The notes: generated from the letters alone by a model not told the origin. Positions 24,856 through 33,802 are shown, counted from the first letter of the stretch. The stretch: DNA of 64,000 nucleotides from GCA-003244245 sp963822695 (GCA_963822695.1 CAWGJH010000024.1:186001-250000); one strand, 5' to 3'. Program-made: numbers and translations.

Positions 24856-25554
24856 TCACGCGGCGCCGTTTGACGCGTGGGTATTTCGGTTGTTGTGCCA
24901 GCTGTCGGCGTGTCTGCGCGTGGAATGCTGGCGGCGCTGTGCGGCAATGGGAAAATCATGGTCGTGCAACGTTTCGATGTAGGTACGCGGAATCGAGCCC
25001 CAACGCTCGGCGCTGACCTGCATTGGAGTGCCCAACGGAGCCAGATAGTCGGGCTGCGGGCGCTTTGACACCCAGGCAACGTCTGCATCGTTGGCGTCAT
25101 TGAGGAACAAATCTCGAACGCCGTCAGGCACTATCCAGTGGATACCCTCTCCAGGATCGACGACCCGATATTGGGAAATCTTGGAGGGGGTTTCATGAAA
25201 CTCGCGGGTGGTTTCGAAGAACTCGAGCGCCGAAACACCATGCGGCAACATGAACGCCGCAATGTAGACAAGGTGAGCGATGCGCTCGGGGCGTTGCTCA
25301 GCGACGGTGCTGACCACGATGCCGCCCATGTACCAGCCGACGAGGACCACGGGTTCCGCGGCGGCGTCGAGGGCAGCCAGCACCTTGTCGGCGTAGGCCT
25401 GCAGCGTGATGTCCCCGATGGGGCGGCGATCCTCGCCGTAGCCGGGCAGGTCCGCTGCGATGACGTTGTGCCCTGCTGCCTGCAGCCGCGGGACGAGACG
25501 TTCCCAGCACCAAGCGCCATGCCAGGAGCCATGCACAAGAATGAACGTGGTCAC
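24856..25554 (-). CDS. Alpha/beta hydrolase with lost catalytic serine (probable pseudoenzyme)
   Basis: 232 residues opening MTTFILVHGSWHGAWCWERL, with the oxyanion HGSWHG motif, and continuing HNVIAADLPGYGEDRRP; this is the MhpC/methylesterase-like branch. The nucleophile elbow, normally VGHSMGG, reads VGWYMGG, so the catalytic Ser is Tyr and the preceding His is Trp. After IPRTYIETLHDHDFPIAAQR the sequence turns into a His/Arg/Asn-rich tail rather than the usual HSPFFS base loop, which suggests a 3' frameshift and loss of the catalytic His. Two of three triad residues are thus missing. It may be a dead gene. Confidence 0.75.
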   Translation of the reverse strand: MTTFILVHGSWHGAWCWERLVPRLQAAGHNVIAADLPGYGEDRRPIGDITLQAYADKVLAALDAAAEPVVLVGWYMGGIVVSTVAEQRPERIAHLVYIAAFMLPHGVSALEFFETTREFHETPSKISQYRVVDPGEGIHWIVPDGVRDLFLNDANDADVAWVSKRPQPDYLAPLGTPMQVSAERWGSIPRTYIETLHDHDFPIAAQRRQHSTRRHADSWHNNRNTHASNGAA

Positions 25555-25646
25555 GGGTCTGATACTGGTGACGCGGCGCGTGCCGGTCGTCGTCGTCGGA
25601 TACGTTCAGTCCGTGTTCGCGGACACGGTCCCGCTTGGCGACACGT

Positions 25647-26309
25647 CTACCGCGTGCTGCGCTCCAACCCGGTCCGGTCGAGGACGAGGATGCGGCCCCG
25701 GGCGAGGGTGAGCACTCCGCGGGCTTCCAGTGCCCGCAGGATGCGGTTGGCGGTGGCGCGGGTGGTGCCGGCGAGGTTGGCGATGTCGTCCTGGGTGAGG
25801 TGGATCTCCGCGCGGCTGCCGTCGCCGCCGTAGATCCGGGCCAGGTTGACCAACCGGCGGCGGACTCGCTGCTCGACCGGCAGGTACATCGCGTCGAGCA
25901 CCATCGCCGACAGCCGCCGCACGTAACCGGCCATCGTGGTGAGGAGGAACCGGTCCAACTCGGGGTGCTGCTCGCGCAACTCGAACAGCACCGAACGGCG
26001 CAGCGCCAGGGTCCGGGTCGGTTCCAGTGCCACGACGGTGGCCGTGCGACGCGCATCCGGGTCGATCAGTGCGAGCTCACCGAAGAACTGCCCGGCCCCG
26101 AGCAGGGACAGGGTCGCCACGTCCCCGAGCGGGGTGGTGACCCGTACCGCGAGCCGCCCGGACAGTATCAAATGCAGGCTATCCCCCGGATCACCCTCGT
26201 GGCAGACCACCTCATGGCGGCGGAACCGGCGCAGTTCGCCCGCCGCGAGCAACCGGCCGCGCTCGGCCTCGCCGAGGCCGGCTAGCAGCGGGAAGTCGAT
26301 CCGGGTCAC
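25647..26309 (-). CDS. Crp/Fnr-family transcription regulator
   Basis: 220 residues. The cyclic-nucleotide-binding domain spans about 1-120 with GDSLHLILSGRLAVRV and the phosphate-binding cassette FFGELALIDPDARRTATVVA (Glu and Arg-Thr as in cAMP binders). The C-terminal winged HTH has LTQDDIANLAGTTRATANRI and LRALEARGVLTLARGRILVL. No iron-sulfur cysteines are seen, so a Crp-like rather than Fnr-like sensor is likely. It lies 10 bp downstream of the nucleotide cyclase gene on the same strand, implying that the pair makes and senses the cyclic nucleotide. Confidence 0.9.
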   Translation of the reverse strand: MTRIDFPLLAGLGEAERGRLLAAGELRRFRRHEVVCHEGDPGDSLHLILSGRLAVRVTTPLGDVATLSLLGAGQFFGELALIDPDARRTATVVALEPTRTLALRRSVLFELREQHPELDRFLLTTMAGYVRRLSAMVLDAMYLPVEQRVRRRLVNLARIYGGDGSRAEIHLTQDDIANLAGTTRATANRILRALEARGVLTLARGRILVLDRTGLERSTR

Positions 26310-26319
26310 CAGAGCTCCG

Positions 26320-28419
26320 TCACCGCGCCAGCTCGTGCAGCACGCGGACCGGGACCGGCTCGCGCTTGCCCTTGACCGGCACCGACCCGTGGCAGCTCAC
26401 CCGGGCAGCGGCACCGAGCGCCGCGCAGGTGTCGGGGCCGAGTACCACCTGGCCCGGCTGGGCCAGGCTCTGGAGCCGGGCGGCCAGGTTCGTGGTGTCC
26501 CCGATCGCGGTGTAGTTGCGCATCTGCGCGGCGCCGATGTTGCCAACCAGCGCGGGCCCGGTGTTGATTCCGACCCGGAAGCGCGGCCAGTCGGCCCGCC
26601 CGGCAGCCGCCTCCTCGACGGCAACGTGGAGTGCGAGGCCAGCGCGGGCCGCCCGCAGCGGATGATCGGGTTGGCGGACCGGAGCGCCCCAGATCGCCAT
26701 CACCGCGTCGCCGACGAACTGCACGACGGTGCCGCCCGCATTGAGGATGACCGGAACGACCGCGCCATAGTAGGTGTTGAGCATGGTCACTACCCGGTCC
26801 GGGGAGGTGACCTCGGCAAACGCGGTGAAGCCGCGCAGGTCGGCCATCAGCACGGTCACCTCGACGATCGCGCCACCCAACCCCGCCTGCTCCGGGTCGG
26901 CGAGCAGCGCGGTGGCCACCGAGGGCGACATGTAGCTGCGGAACAGGCCATCGAGCTGGTGGTAGAGCCGGGCGTTCTCCAGCGCGATCGAGGTCTGGCT
27001 GGCGAACGAGCGCAGCAGCGCGATGTCGGCATCGGCGAAGCCGCCATCCGGTCGGTGTGCCTCGATCACCCCTGCGGCTCGGCCCTTCACCATCAGGGGT
27101 AGCGCGAGGGTGGTGGCGTCAGCCGCAGGCTCCAGTGTGGCGGCCACGTGCCGGGCGAGCTGGCCCGCCGCGCCGTCAGCGAAGCTGAGCTCACCGGCGC
27201 GGATGAGGCCCAGCCGAAACCGGTCGCGGGGGAAGGCCTCGGTGATGGCCGCCATCACCCGCGTCAGCAAGACGTCCTCGTCCTGGATGACGCTGGCTTC
27301 CCGGCCCACGGCGACCAGCCCGCCGAGCTTGCGCACTTGCTCGCGCTCGGCGCCGAGCGCTTCCGCGCCACGGTTGAGGACAGCGACCTGCTGCTCGGAC
27401 AGGTCGAACCTCGCAGCGAGCCCGGCGGAGACGGCGCCCGGCGGCACCTGCTCACCGCGCTCGCGGCGCTGCAGGACGTCCACCATTGCCTCCAAGGCGG
27501 CGGCGTAGTCGCGGCGCAGATCGGCGATGGTCTGCTGGGTGGCAAGTGAATCGAACAGCCCTCTGGCCGAGCCCTGCCGGTGGAACTGGATGTGCGCGCC
27601 GTAGGCGATCAGGCAGAACGCCAGCGTCAGCAGCACGTGCCACAGCCACCACGAAGCGTGCCAGCCCGGTGCGAACGTCACCACCAGCGATGCCTCGGCG
27701 AACAGCACGAACGCGGTGAACACTGACATCACGACCACCGACCGACGCCGGCGATAGATCGGCAGGTAGCCCACCGCCGCCAAGGCGAACAGCACGCAAC
27801 CGACCAGAGCCGCGACCTGCGCCACGCGGTCGGCCAGCGCCGGGTCCACAAGCCGGTCGGGCAGCCGGAGCAGGATCACCGCCGCGCAGGCCACCATCAG
27901 CGCCCAGACCACAACCGTCACCGGCCGGCGTAGTGACCGAAGTCGGGCGGTTCTACCCGGGGTGAACTCGACCGAGGAGGCCAACGCCAGCAGCCCGGCC
28001 ACCAGCAGGCCGACCCGGGTGGGCAGCATGAAGTCCGCGTTGGACGTAGCCACCAGCACTCCGGGTGTAACCAGTGCGTGCAGCCCCCAGAAGCCAGCCG
28101 TAACCACGAACACCAGCGACACCAACCACAGCCGGGCGTCGTCCCGAGCGCGAGCCGCCCGGCCTATCAGCCCACCCAACACCACGCTGACTGCGGCTGC
28201 GGCCAAGACGAGAACAAAATGGGCTACCGGATTGTCCCAGGCCAGGTCGATCTCGGGTCGGGCCAGCAGCAGCCACAACGACAGCAGGGGCAGCGCCAGG
28301 TGCCCCAGCCACGTCGCAGCCCGCAACCCGGATCCGCCGCGCAGTGCGGTGACGCCAGGAGTATGCGACCGCGGCCCAGCGTCGGAACCGTCCCGGGATT
28401 GCTGCGCACGAGACGTCAC
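26320..28419 (-). CDS. Membrane class III adenylate/guanylate cyclase with GAF domain
   Basis: 699 residues. Residues 30-280 contain about eight hydrophobic helices (for example LALPLLSLWLLLA, FVLVLAAAAVSVVLGGLIG). A helical linker and a GAF-like domain (about 350-490, ending LRSFASQTSIALENARLYHQ) follow. The C-terminal cyclase homology domain has the metal Asp motifs VLMADLRGFTAF and QFVGDAVMAIWGAP, and the transition-state pair in GDTTNLAARLQS. The residue that is usually Lys before the GD motif is Gln (VVQFVGD), so purine specificity is uncertain. Same operon as the Crp regulator; 28420-28661 upstream should hold the promoter. Confidence 0.9.
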   Translation of the reverse strand: MTSRAQQSRDGSDAGPRSHTPGVTALRGGSGLRAATWLGHLALPLLSLWLLLARPEIDLAWDNPVAHFVLVLAAAAVSVVLGGLIGRAARARDDARLWLVSLVFVVTAGFWGLHALVTPGVLVATSNADFMLPTRVGLLVAGLLALASSVEFTPGRTARLRSLRRPVTVVVWALMVACAAVILLRLPDRLVDPALADRVAQVAALVGCVLFALAAVGYLPIYRRRRSVVVMSVFTAFVLFAEASLVVTFAPGWHASWWLWHVLLTLAFCLIAYGAHIQFHRQGSARGLFDSLATQQTIADLRRDYAAALEAMVDVLQRRERGEQVPPGAVSAGLAARFDLSEQQVAVLNRGAEALGAEREQVRKLGGLVAVGREASVIQDEDVLLTRVMAAITEAFPRDRFRLGLIRAGELSFADGAAGQLARHVAATLEPAADATTLALPLMVKGRAAGVIEAHRPDGGFADADIALLRSFASQTSIALENARLYHQLDGLFRSYMSPSVATALLADPEQAGLGGAIVEVTVLMADLRGFTAFAEVTSPDRVVTMLNTYYGAVVPVILNAGGTVVQFVGDAVMAIWGAPVRQPDHPLRAARAGLALHVAVEEAAAGRADWPRFRVGINTGPALVGNIGAAQMRNYTAIGDTTNLAARLQSLAQPGQVVLGPDTCAALGAAARVSCHGSVPVKGKREPVPVRVLHELAR

Positions 28420-28661
28420 GACCCACCCCTCGCCCAGTCACACCCGGAGTCAGCCTGCTCACCCAGGGTCCGCGCTGGAAGCAACACCGTCCAGTGGAAC
28501 ACATCCGCGTAGCAGCAGAAGCCGCGCCAGACACAACGCACATCGAGTGGGTGACGGCCAGTCCCAGCGGCACCGTCAACTTGGGGGCTGCCTGGTGGGG
28601 CCCAGCTCACGGCACGGTGGCCGGTACGGCAGGCCGGGCAGGTATTGGTCCCACTCACTCT

Positions 28662-29009
28662 TCGGGTAGCAGCATTAGCGGACTAAAAACCACCGTTTCG
28701 GGTCAACAGACCGGAGTCGTGGCCGGGTTATCGAGGCAAAACCCCAGCATCCGCAGTCCGCGAAGCCCCAACGACCAGCCCAGTCGGTCCCATCGCAACG
28801 GCGCCGGCGGGCCTCGGCCACGTTGCGGCGCCGCTGAGCGCAACGAAGCCGTCTGAGCCTCATCGTTGATCTCTGCTGGAACCCCGACACCTGCTCACCC
28901 CGCACATCCGACAGGAACCGGACTGGCACCCGCCAACCCTACGATCCCCACCATGGGGCCACTCACCCAACATCGCGATGGTTTTTAGTCCGCTAATGCT
29001 GCTACCCGA
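28662..29009. mobile_element. MITE-like element 3 (348 bp, 31-bp perfect terminal inverted repeats)
   Basis: 28662-28692 (TCGGGTAGCAGCATTAGCGG...) and 28979-29009 are perfect reverse complements. The interior shows no gene I can support. Its right end supplies the stop codon (TAG at 29002-29004) of the XRE regulator remnant, so insertion truncated that gene. End sequences differ from elements 1 and 2. Confidence 0.75.
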
Positions 29010-29944
29010 TGTTGCGGGGTGTCGAGTCGGTGTTGTGACGCACGAGGGATACTGCGGATACAGCACGCTGCTGAAAGTTCGCGGGAGCTGCTTGGGCTAG
29101 CCGCTGCACCATGTGACGGTGCCCTATGGCGCTTTGCAGGGTGAGCTGAGGGCCGAGTACGTCACCTTGCTGGCGCAGGTTGGTAATCATTCGCTCGCAG
29201 TAGCGGAGAGCTGGTAGATCAAAGTTCGAGGGGTCCTGCATGGCGCGCATCACCTGTTCGTGTTCATCTGGGTTTAGTACATCAAAGAGCGGCACGACGG
29301 CAGCGGCCGTGAAGGCAGTGCTTAGCTTGGACAATAACTCGCGGCGACTCGCGGACGGATCGAGCTGCTGCATCCACATCACAATCACCTGCACCAATTC
29401 AGTGAAGTCTATGTTCTTGTAACCGCTTCGCGAGCGGGGCGGCCATTCGCGACAGAACCAGTGGCGACAGGACGCTCCATTCGTCTCGGTCGTTCTGCTC
29501 CGACGCTCCTGATTCGCTGCCTAGTCTAGGCTCGCCGGGAAGGGCAGCCAGTGTTTCAGCCGCAGTATCCAAACCTAGGCCACTGCCTGCTGTATCAAGA
29601 TGCCGGAAGTCAGGCAAGTCAACGAGCAGGTCACTGACAGCGCACTCATAGATCTGTGCCAGCTTGCTCAGGTTGTCGAATGAAGGGGCATGCCCGGTGC
29701 TGCTCGGCCACTGCTCCCAATACGAAAACGACTTGAAGGTCTTCAGCTCATCGGGCCAGCGCTGATTCCATGCATCAGCGGCCTGGCGTTGGCTCCAGCC
29801 ATGGGCGTAGCGGAGCGCCACCCGTGCATTGACCCGGTAGCGCTGCTGGAGCGCCGCTGCCACCTCGACCCATGACGCGCCTGAGGCGCGCAACGAACGC
29901 ACCAGCCGCTCACGCTGCTGCTTCAGACTGCGTAGCTCACCCAT
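29002..29944 (-). pseudogene. XRE-family HTH regulator, frameshifted and 3'-truncated by element 3
   Basis: The frame from 29944 (MGELRSLKQQRERLVRSLRA) contains an HTH segment ALRYAHGWSQRQAADAWNQR and a predicted ligand/TPR linker, ending at a stop at 29399 after MAAPLAKRLQEHRLH. The next frame continues smoothly with IDFTELVQVIVMWMQQLDPS, RRELLSKLSTAFTAAAVVPL and further helices to 29002, where the C-terminus is set by the element. One slip near 29403 would restore a 310-residue protein. Streptomyces-type HTH regulators of this form are longer (400 or more), so the end is missing. Either pseudogene or, for the slip only, a sequencing error. Confidence 0.75.
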
Positions 29945-30304
29945 AGCACTTCCCTGACGTCGTGCAGCCTCACTCTGTAGGCGGCTTTCGCACGTGGCAG
30001 ATGGACGTTACCCGCTGCGTACGGCCCACCCAACTCAGTGCGGAACTCCCCAAGCAGTCCGGACATTCGGTGATCGAGAAATGGCGATTGCTCAGAGTGG
30101 GTTGCCACCAGAGGAGCGGGCACCGTACCCGGACATGGCCCCAGGGCCGGGCTGAGCGCTGGCCTGGTGTGCGTCCTTCACCGGGACGCCGCAGCGCGAC
30201 GCTAGGCAGGGCCTACGGGGGCAACCACAGTGGAAGCCCGCCGAGGTCCACCTGAAGCTCGGTTGCACGAAGCCGTGCCCGAAGTGTGTGCTTGCCATCT
30301 ACAA
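29945..30304. other. Intergenic region between divergent regulator remnant and MFS gene
   Basis: About 360 bp without a supported gene. A minus frame (30064 to 29923) reading MSGLLGEFRTELGGPYAAGN overlaps the regulator start but has no RBS and no recognised family. Promoters for both flanking genes should lie here. Confidence 0.4.
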
Positions 30305-30325
30305 TTACTTGTATGCCGCAACTAA
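30305..30325. promoter_or_regulatory. MarR-like operator
   Basis: TTACTTG-N7-CAACTAA is a near-perfect inverted repeat (one mismatch per arm) in the style of MarR-family sites (TTAGTTG...CAACTAA). It spans the ATG of the leader frame at 30313 and is 68 bp upstream of the MFS start. No marR gene is in the window. Confidence 0.5.
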
Positions 30326-30396
30326 CTGGTGTTGTCCGTGTGACCGTCGTGGCGGAGCGCACCGTGCTGGCCACCCGGGAAGGACGCTGTTCGTGA
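30313..30396 (+). CDS. 27-codon leader peptide overlapping the MFS start
   Basis: ATG at 30313 reads MPQLTGVVRVTVVAERTVLA followed by TREGRCS and TGA at 30394-30396. The TGA overlaps the GTG start of the transporter (GTGA), an arrangement for translational coupling. Whether it is translated is unproven; it could also be the scrap of a regulator. No Shine-Dalgarno is obvious in front of its ATG. Confidence 0.45.
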   Translation: MPQLTGVVRVTVVAERTVLATREGRCS

Positions 30397-32141
30397 CCGG
30401 TACTGCGGCGGCGCCGCGGTACCGCAGCTTGCCGGGATCCACTCCCGGGGTGTTCACGCACCGGCAGATTCAGACGATCTTCGGCGGGCTGATGCTGGGG
30501 ATCATGCTAGCAGCGCTGGACCAGACGATCGTGTCAACGTCGATCCGCACCATCGCCGATGACCTGCACGGGTTGAACCTGCAGGCCTGGGCGACCACCG
30601 CCTACCTGATCACCGCGACGATCTCCACCCCGCTGTATGGCAAGCTGTCTGACCTCTACGGGCGCAAGCCCTACTTCCTCACCGCTATCTCGGTCTTCGT
30701 CGTCGGGTCGGTGTTGTGCACGATCTCCACGTCGATGTATGAGCTGGCTGCCTTCCGGGCCTTGCAGGGGCTGGGAGCCGGTGGGTTGATGTCGCTGGCG
30801 CTCGCGATCATCGGTGACATCGTGCCGCCGCGGGAGCGGGCCCATTACCAGGGTTACATCCTGGCGGTGTTCGGCACCGCGAGCGTGATCGGCCCGCTGG
30901 TGGGCGGTGCGTTCGCCGGGGCCAACTCGATCCTGGGGATCGCCGGGTGGCGGTGGGTGTTCCTGGTCAACGTCCCGATCGCCGCAGCCGCACTGTTCGT
31001 CGTGGCCAGGGTGCTCAACCTCCCGCACACCCGGCGCGAACACCGTATCGACTGGCCGGGTGTGGTGGCACTGACCGTCGGGGTGGTACCGGTTCTTCTG
31101 GTGGCCGAGCAAGGCCGGGACTGGGGTTGGGATTCGGCCCCAGCGATAGGTTGTTACGCCTTAGCCGCAGCCGGCCTCATCGGGTTTGTCGTCGCCGAAC
31201 GATGGATCGGCGACGACGCGTTGCTCCCGCTGCGACTGTTCCGCAATAGCGTGTTCAGTGTGACGTCGGCCGCGTGCCTGATCATCGGTATGGGCATGTT
31301 CGGCGGCCTCGTGCTCATCCCGCTGTACCTGCAGATCGTCACAGGAGCCTCACCCACGGAGGCCGGCCTGCTGCTGCTGCCGCTGATGGCCGGGATCATC
31401 GTTAGCTCGGTGGTGTCCGGGCGGCTGATCTCCCGCACCGGCCGGTACAAGATCTTTCCGGTGCTGGGCGCTGCGTTGCTGACCGCTTCGCTGCTGCTGC
31501 TGGGCCTCCGTCTGGGAGTCAACACCTCGCTGGCGGAGGTCGACATCTACCTGGCGCTGTTCGGCCTCGGGCTGGGCGGCTGCCTGCAGATACTGATCAT
31601 GGCTGCGCAGAATGCGGTGCCGGCCCGGGACATGGGAGTAGCCACCGCCTCGGCCACGTTCTTCCGGCAGATGGGAGGCACCTTGGGCGTCGCGGTGTTC
31701 CTGTCGATCCTGTTCTCCACCGCCGGAAGTAAGATCGTCAACGCGTTCGGCACCATCGTTCGCACGCCGGCATTCCAGTCCGCGCTCGCCGACCCGGCCG
31801 TCCGCGCCAACCCCGCCAACAATGTCGTCCGGCAGATCGTCCGGGCCGGCGGGGTCAGCGGATCTGGTGGCAATGCCGGCGGCGTGCTGCAGGACTCCTC
31901 ATTCCTGCAGCACATCGACCCCCGACTGGCTCGGCCGTTCCTGGTGGGCTTCTCCGAGGCGATGGATGGGGTGTTCCTCGTCGCGGCCGGGGTGATGCTC
32001 CTCGCCTTCGTGCTCATGCTTTTCCTGGAGGAGGTTCCGCTGCGCAACCAATCCGGCATCGAAGCCCTCGCGGCCGAACTCGCGGCCGAGGTGAGTGACG
32101 GCGGCCTCCAGCGGGAGGACGACAAGCATGGTCACCGCTGA
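30393..32141 (+). CDS. MFS drug exporter, DHA2 (EmrB/QacA) family
   Basis: 582 residues from the GTG at 30393 (GGGAAGGA 8 nt upstream). Fourteen hydrophobic segments are expected; seen are GGLMLGIMLAALDQTIVSTS (TM1, with the DHA2 motif D1 LDxTIVxxS near residue 30), the loop motif A GKLSDLYGRKPYF near 80, and motif C-like VIGPLVGGAFAG near 160. It probably expels hydrophobic cations or antibiotics with protons. A periplasmic loop near 450-500 is Gly-rich (AGGVSGSGGNAGG). Regulation by a MarR-type protein is suggested by the operator upstream. Convergent with the flavin reductase, 17 bp apart. Confidence 0.93.
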   Translation: MTGTAAAPRYRSLPGSTPGVFTHRQIQTIFGGLMLGIMLAALDQTIVSTSIRTIADDLHGLNLQAWATTAYLITATISTPLYGKLSDLYGRKPYFLTAISVFVVGSVLCTISTSMYELAAFRALQGLGAGGLMSLALAIIGDIVPPRERAHYQGYILAVFGTASVIGPLVGGAFAGANSILGIAGWRWVFLVNVPIAAAALFVVARVLNLPHTRREHRIDWPGVVALTVGVVPVLLVAEQGRDWGWDSAPAIGCYALAAAGLIGFVVAERWIGDDALLPLRLFRNSVFSVTSAACLIIGMGMFGGLVLIPLYLQIVTGASPTEAGLLLLPLMAGIIVSSVVSGRLISRTGRYKIFPVLGAALLTASLLLLGLRLGVNTSLAEVDIYLALFGLGLGGCLQILIMAAQNAVPARDMGVATASATFFRQMGGTLGVAVFLSILFSTAGSKIVNAFGTIVRTPAFQSALADPAVRANPANNVVRQIVRAGGVSGSGGNAGGVLQDSSFLQHIDPRLARPFLVGFSEAMDGVFLVAAGVMLLAFVLMLFLEEVPLRNQSGIEALAAELAAEVSDGGLQREDDKHGHR

Positions 32142-32158
32142 GATCGACGGCGGTGTGC

Positions 32159-33385
32159 TCACCGGGAGGCGAGTTCGGCCGCGGTGGACCGGACCTCGCG
32201 CTCGCTGGCGCCGGTGGCCACCAGCTGGCGGTACCGGTTGAGCAGCCGGGGCGCGTGGAAAGCGAGTACGGCGACGAGAGCGCCGTCGGCGAAGTAGCCC
32301 GCCACGGTGCCCTTGATCACGCCAGGGTCGTGCAGCACCTCGACGGACGTGGCCAGATCGCAGCGCCCGAGAAGTTGCAGTGTCAGCCCGTACTGGTCGG
32401 ACCAGAAGTACGGCATGACGTCGGCGTGGCGGGTGATCTGCTTCCCGGCGATTCGCTGGGCGACGACCGCGGCCTGCTCGGTGGCCGAGGTCCAGTGCTC
32501 GATGCGCGGTCGGTCTCCGACCCTAGGGTGCCGCCAGGCTGCGACGTCGCCAACCGCATAGACGTTGCCGGTGCCCTCCACCAGACCGGTGGCGTCGCAG
32601 AGCAGCCCGCCTTCGGTGGGCACCCCGAGCCCCGCGAGCCACCCGCTGTCGATCATGGTGCCCACTCCGACCACGCCGCAATCGGCCCGCACGGTGCTCC
32701 CGTCGGCCAGCCGGACGGCGATCCCGCCGTGGCCGTTGTTGCTCATTGTCGGGCTCGTGTCCAGAAAGCCTTCCAGCCGCACCCCGCAGCGCACCGTGAC
32801 CCCATGGTCGGTCTGCAACCGCGCGCACAGCTGGCCCATCTGCTCGCCGAGAACCCGGGCGAAGGGCACCGGCAGCGCCTCCAGCATGGTCACCTCCAGG
32901 CCGGCCATGCGGGCGGTGGCGGCGACCTCGGCACCGATGAAGCCGGCTCCGACCACCAACACTGAGCGGGCCCGAGAGAGTGAGCCCCGCAGCCCCCGGC
33001 AGTCCTCCAGGGTGCGCAGTACGTGCAGCTCCGGATGGTCGGGCTGGCCGGGTAGCCGCCGTGGCCGTACCCCGGTTGCCACGACCAGCGCATCGTAGTG
33101 AAGCCGGGTGCTGTCGTTGAGCTCGACGGCAGCGTGGTCGACGCCGACCGCGGTGGTGCCCAGGTGCAACGAGACATCGAGGTCGGCCAGCTCACCGTGG
33201 TGGAGCACGGCCCGTTGCTCGGGCCACTGCCCGGCGAGGATCTGCTTGGACAGCGGGGGCCGGTCGTAGGGTTCATGCGGTTCGTCCCCGACGAGGCTGA
33301 TCCGGCCGGGAAATCCCGCTGCGCGCAGGAACTCAACGGTACGCAGGCCGCCCAGCCCAGCGCCGACGACGACGACGTGCTCCAT
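32159..33385 (-). CDS. NAD(P)/FAD-dependent ferredoxin (rubredoxin) reductase
   Basis: 408 residues. The FAD-binding Rossmann is VVVVGAGLGGLRTVEFLRAA at the N-terminus, the NAD-binding one VLVVGAGFIGAEVAATARMA near residue 145, and the second FAD contact GNVYAVGDVAAWRHP near 272. DRPPLSKQIL near 42 is typical of the BphA4/KshB-like reductases that feed electrons from NADH to a ferredoxin serving P450s or Rieske oxygenases. No ferredoxin or P450 gene is adjacent. ATG at 33385; 7 bp separate it from whiB3 on the same strand, so both may share a transcript. Confidence 0.92.
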   Translation of the reverse strand: MEHVVVVGAGLGGLRTVEFLRAAGFPGRISLVGDEPHEPYDRPPLSKQILAGQWPEQRAVLHHGELADLDVSLHLGTTAVGVDHAAVELNDSTRLHYDALVVATGVRPRRLPGQPDHPELHVLRTLEDCRGLRGSLSRARSVLVVGAGFIGAEVAATARMAGLEVTMLEALPVPFARVLGEQMGQLCARLQTDHGVTVRCGVRLEGFLDTSPTMSNNGHGGIAVRLADGSTVRADCGVVGVGTMIDSGWLAGLGVPTEGGLLCDATGLVEGTGNVYAVGDVAAWRHPRVGDRPRIEHWTSATEQAAVVAQRIAGKQITRHADVMPYFWSDQYGLTLQLLGRCDLATSVEVLHDPGVIKGTVAGYFADGALVAVLAFHAPRLLNRYRQLVATGASEREVRSTAAELASR

Positions 33386-33392
33386 GCGCTCG

Positions 33393-33686
33393 TCAGCTCA
33401 CGAGCAGCTGGTGCTGGCCGGTCCAGAGTTCCCGGCGTTCCTCCTCGGTCAGGCCTCCCCACACCCCGTACGGTTCCCGCGCGGCCAGCGCGTAGCGGCG
33501 GCACTGCTCCAGAACTGGGCAGTGCTGGCAAATCGCCTTGGCCCGGTCGGCCCGGCGAGATCGCGCTGAGCCTCGTTCGCCATCCGGGTGGAAGAAGACG
33601 CTGCTGTTCAGCCCCTGACAGGAGCCCTTAAGCTGCCAGTCCCACTCGTGAGCGACCGGTTTCGGAAGCCGTCGGGTGTCCGCCAT
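33393..33686 (-). CDS. WhiB-family iron-sulfur regulator, WhiB3/WhiD-like
   Basis: 97 residues from the ATG at 33686, which gives the same 14-residue lead before the WDWQ motif as in WhiB3; upstream in-frame ATGs exist but lack support. WDWQLKGSCQGLNSSVFFHPDGERG, AICQHCPVLEQCRRYALAAR and the basic-turn motif EPYGVWGGLTEEERREL are diagnostic. Cys23, Cys53, Cys56 and Cys62 ligate a [4Fe-4S] cluster that reacts to O2 and NO. Family members partner the sigma factor SigA/HrdB and tune redox, lipid or developmental genes. Upstream of the flavin reductase, divergent from the helicase gene. Confidence 0.93.
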   Translation of the reverse strand: MADTRRLPKPVAHEWDWQLKGSCQGLNSSVFFHPDGERGSARSRRADRAKAICQHCPVLEQCRRYALAAREPYGVWGGLTEEERRELWTGQHQLLVS

Positions 33687-33802
33687 CTCCAACACTGTCC
33701 TCGCTGGTCGCTCGGTCCTGAGACTGTTCATCGATTGATACCCATCACGCTGGGGGAGCAAACCTGACCTGGCTGTACCCCATCCGAAGTGTCCGTCTCT
33801 GG

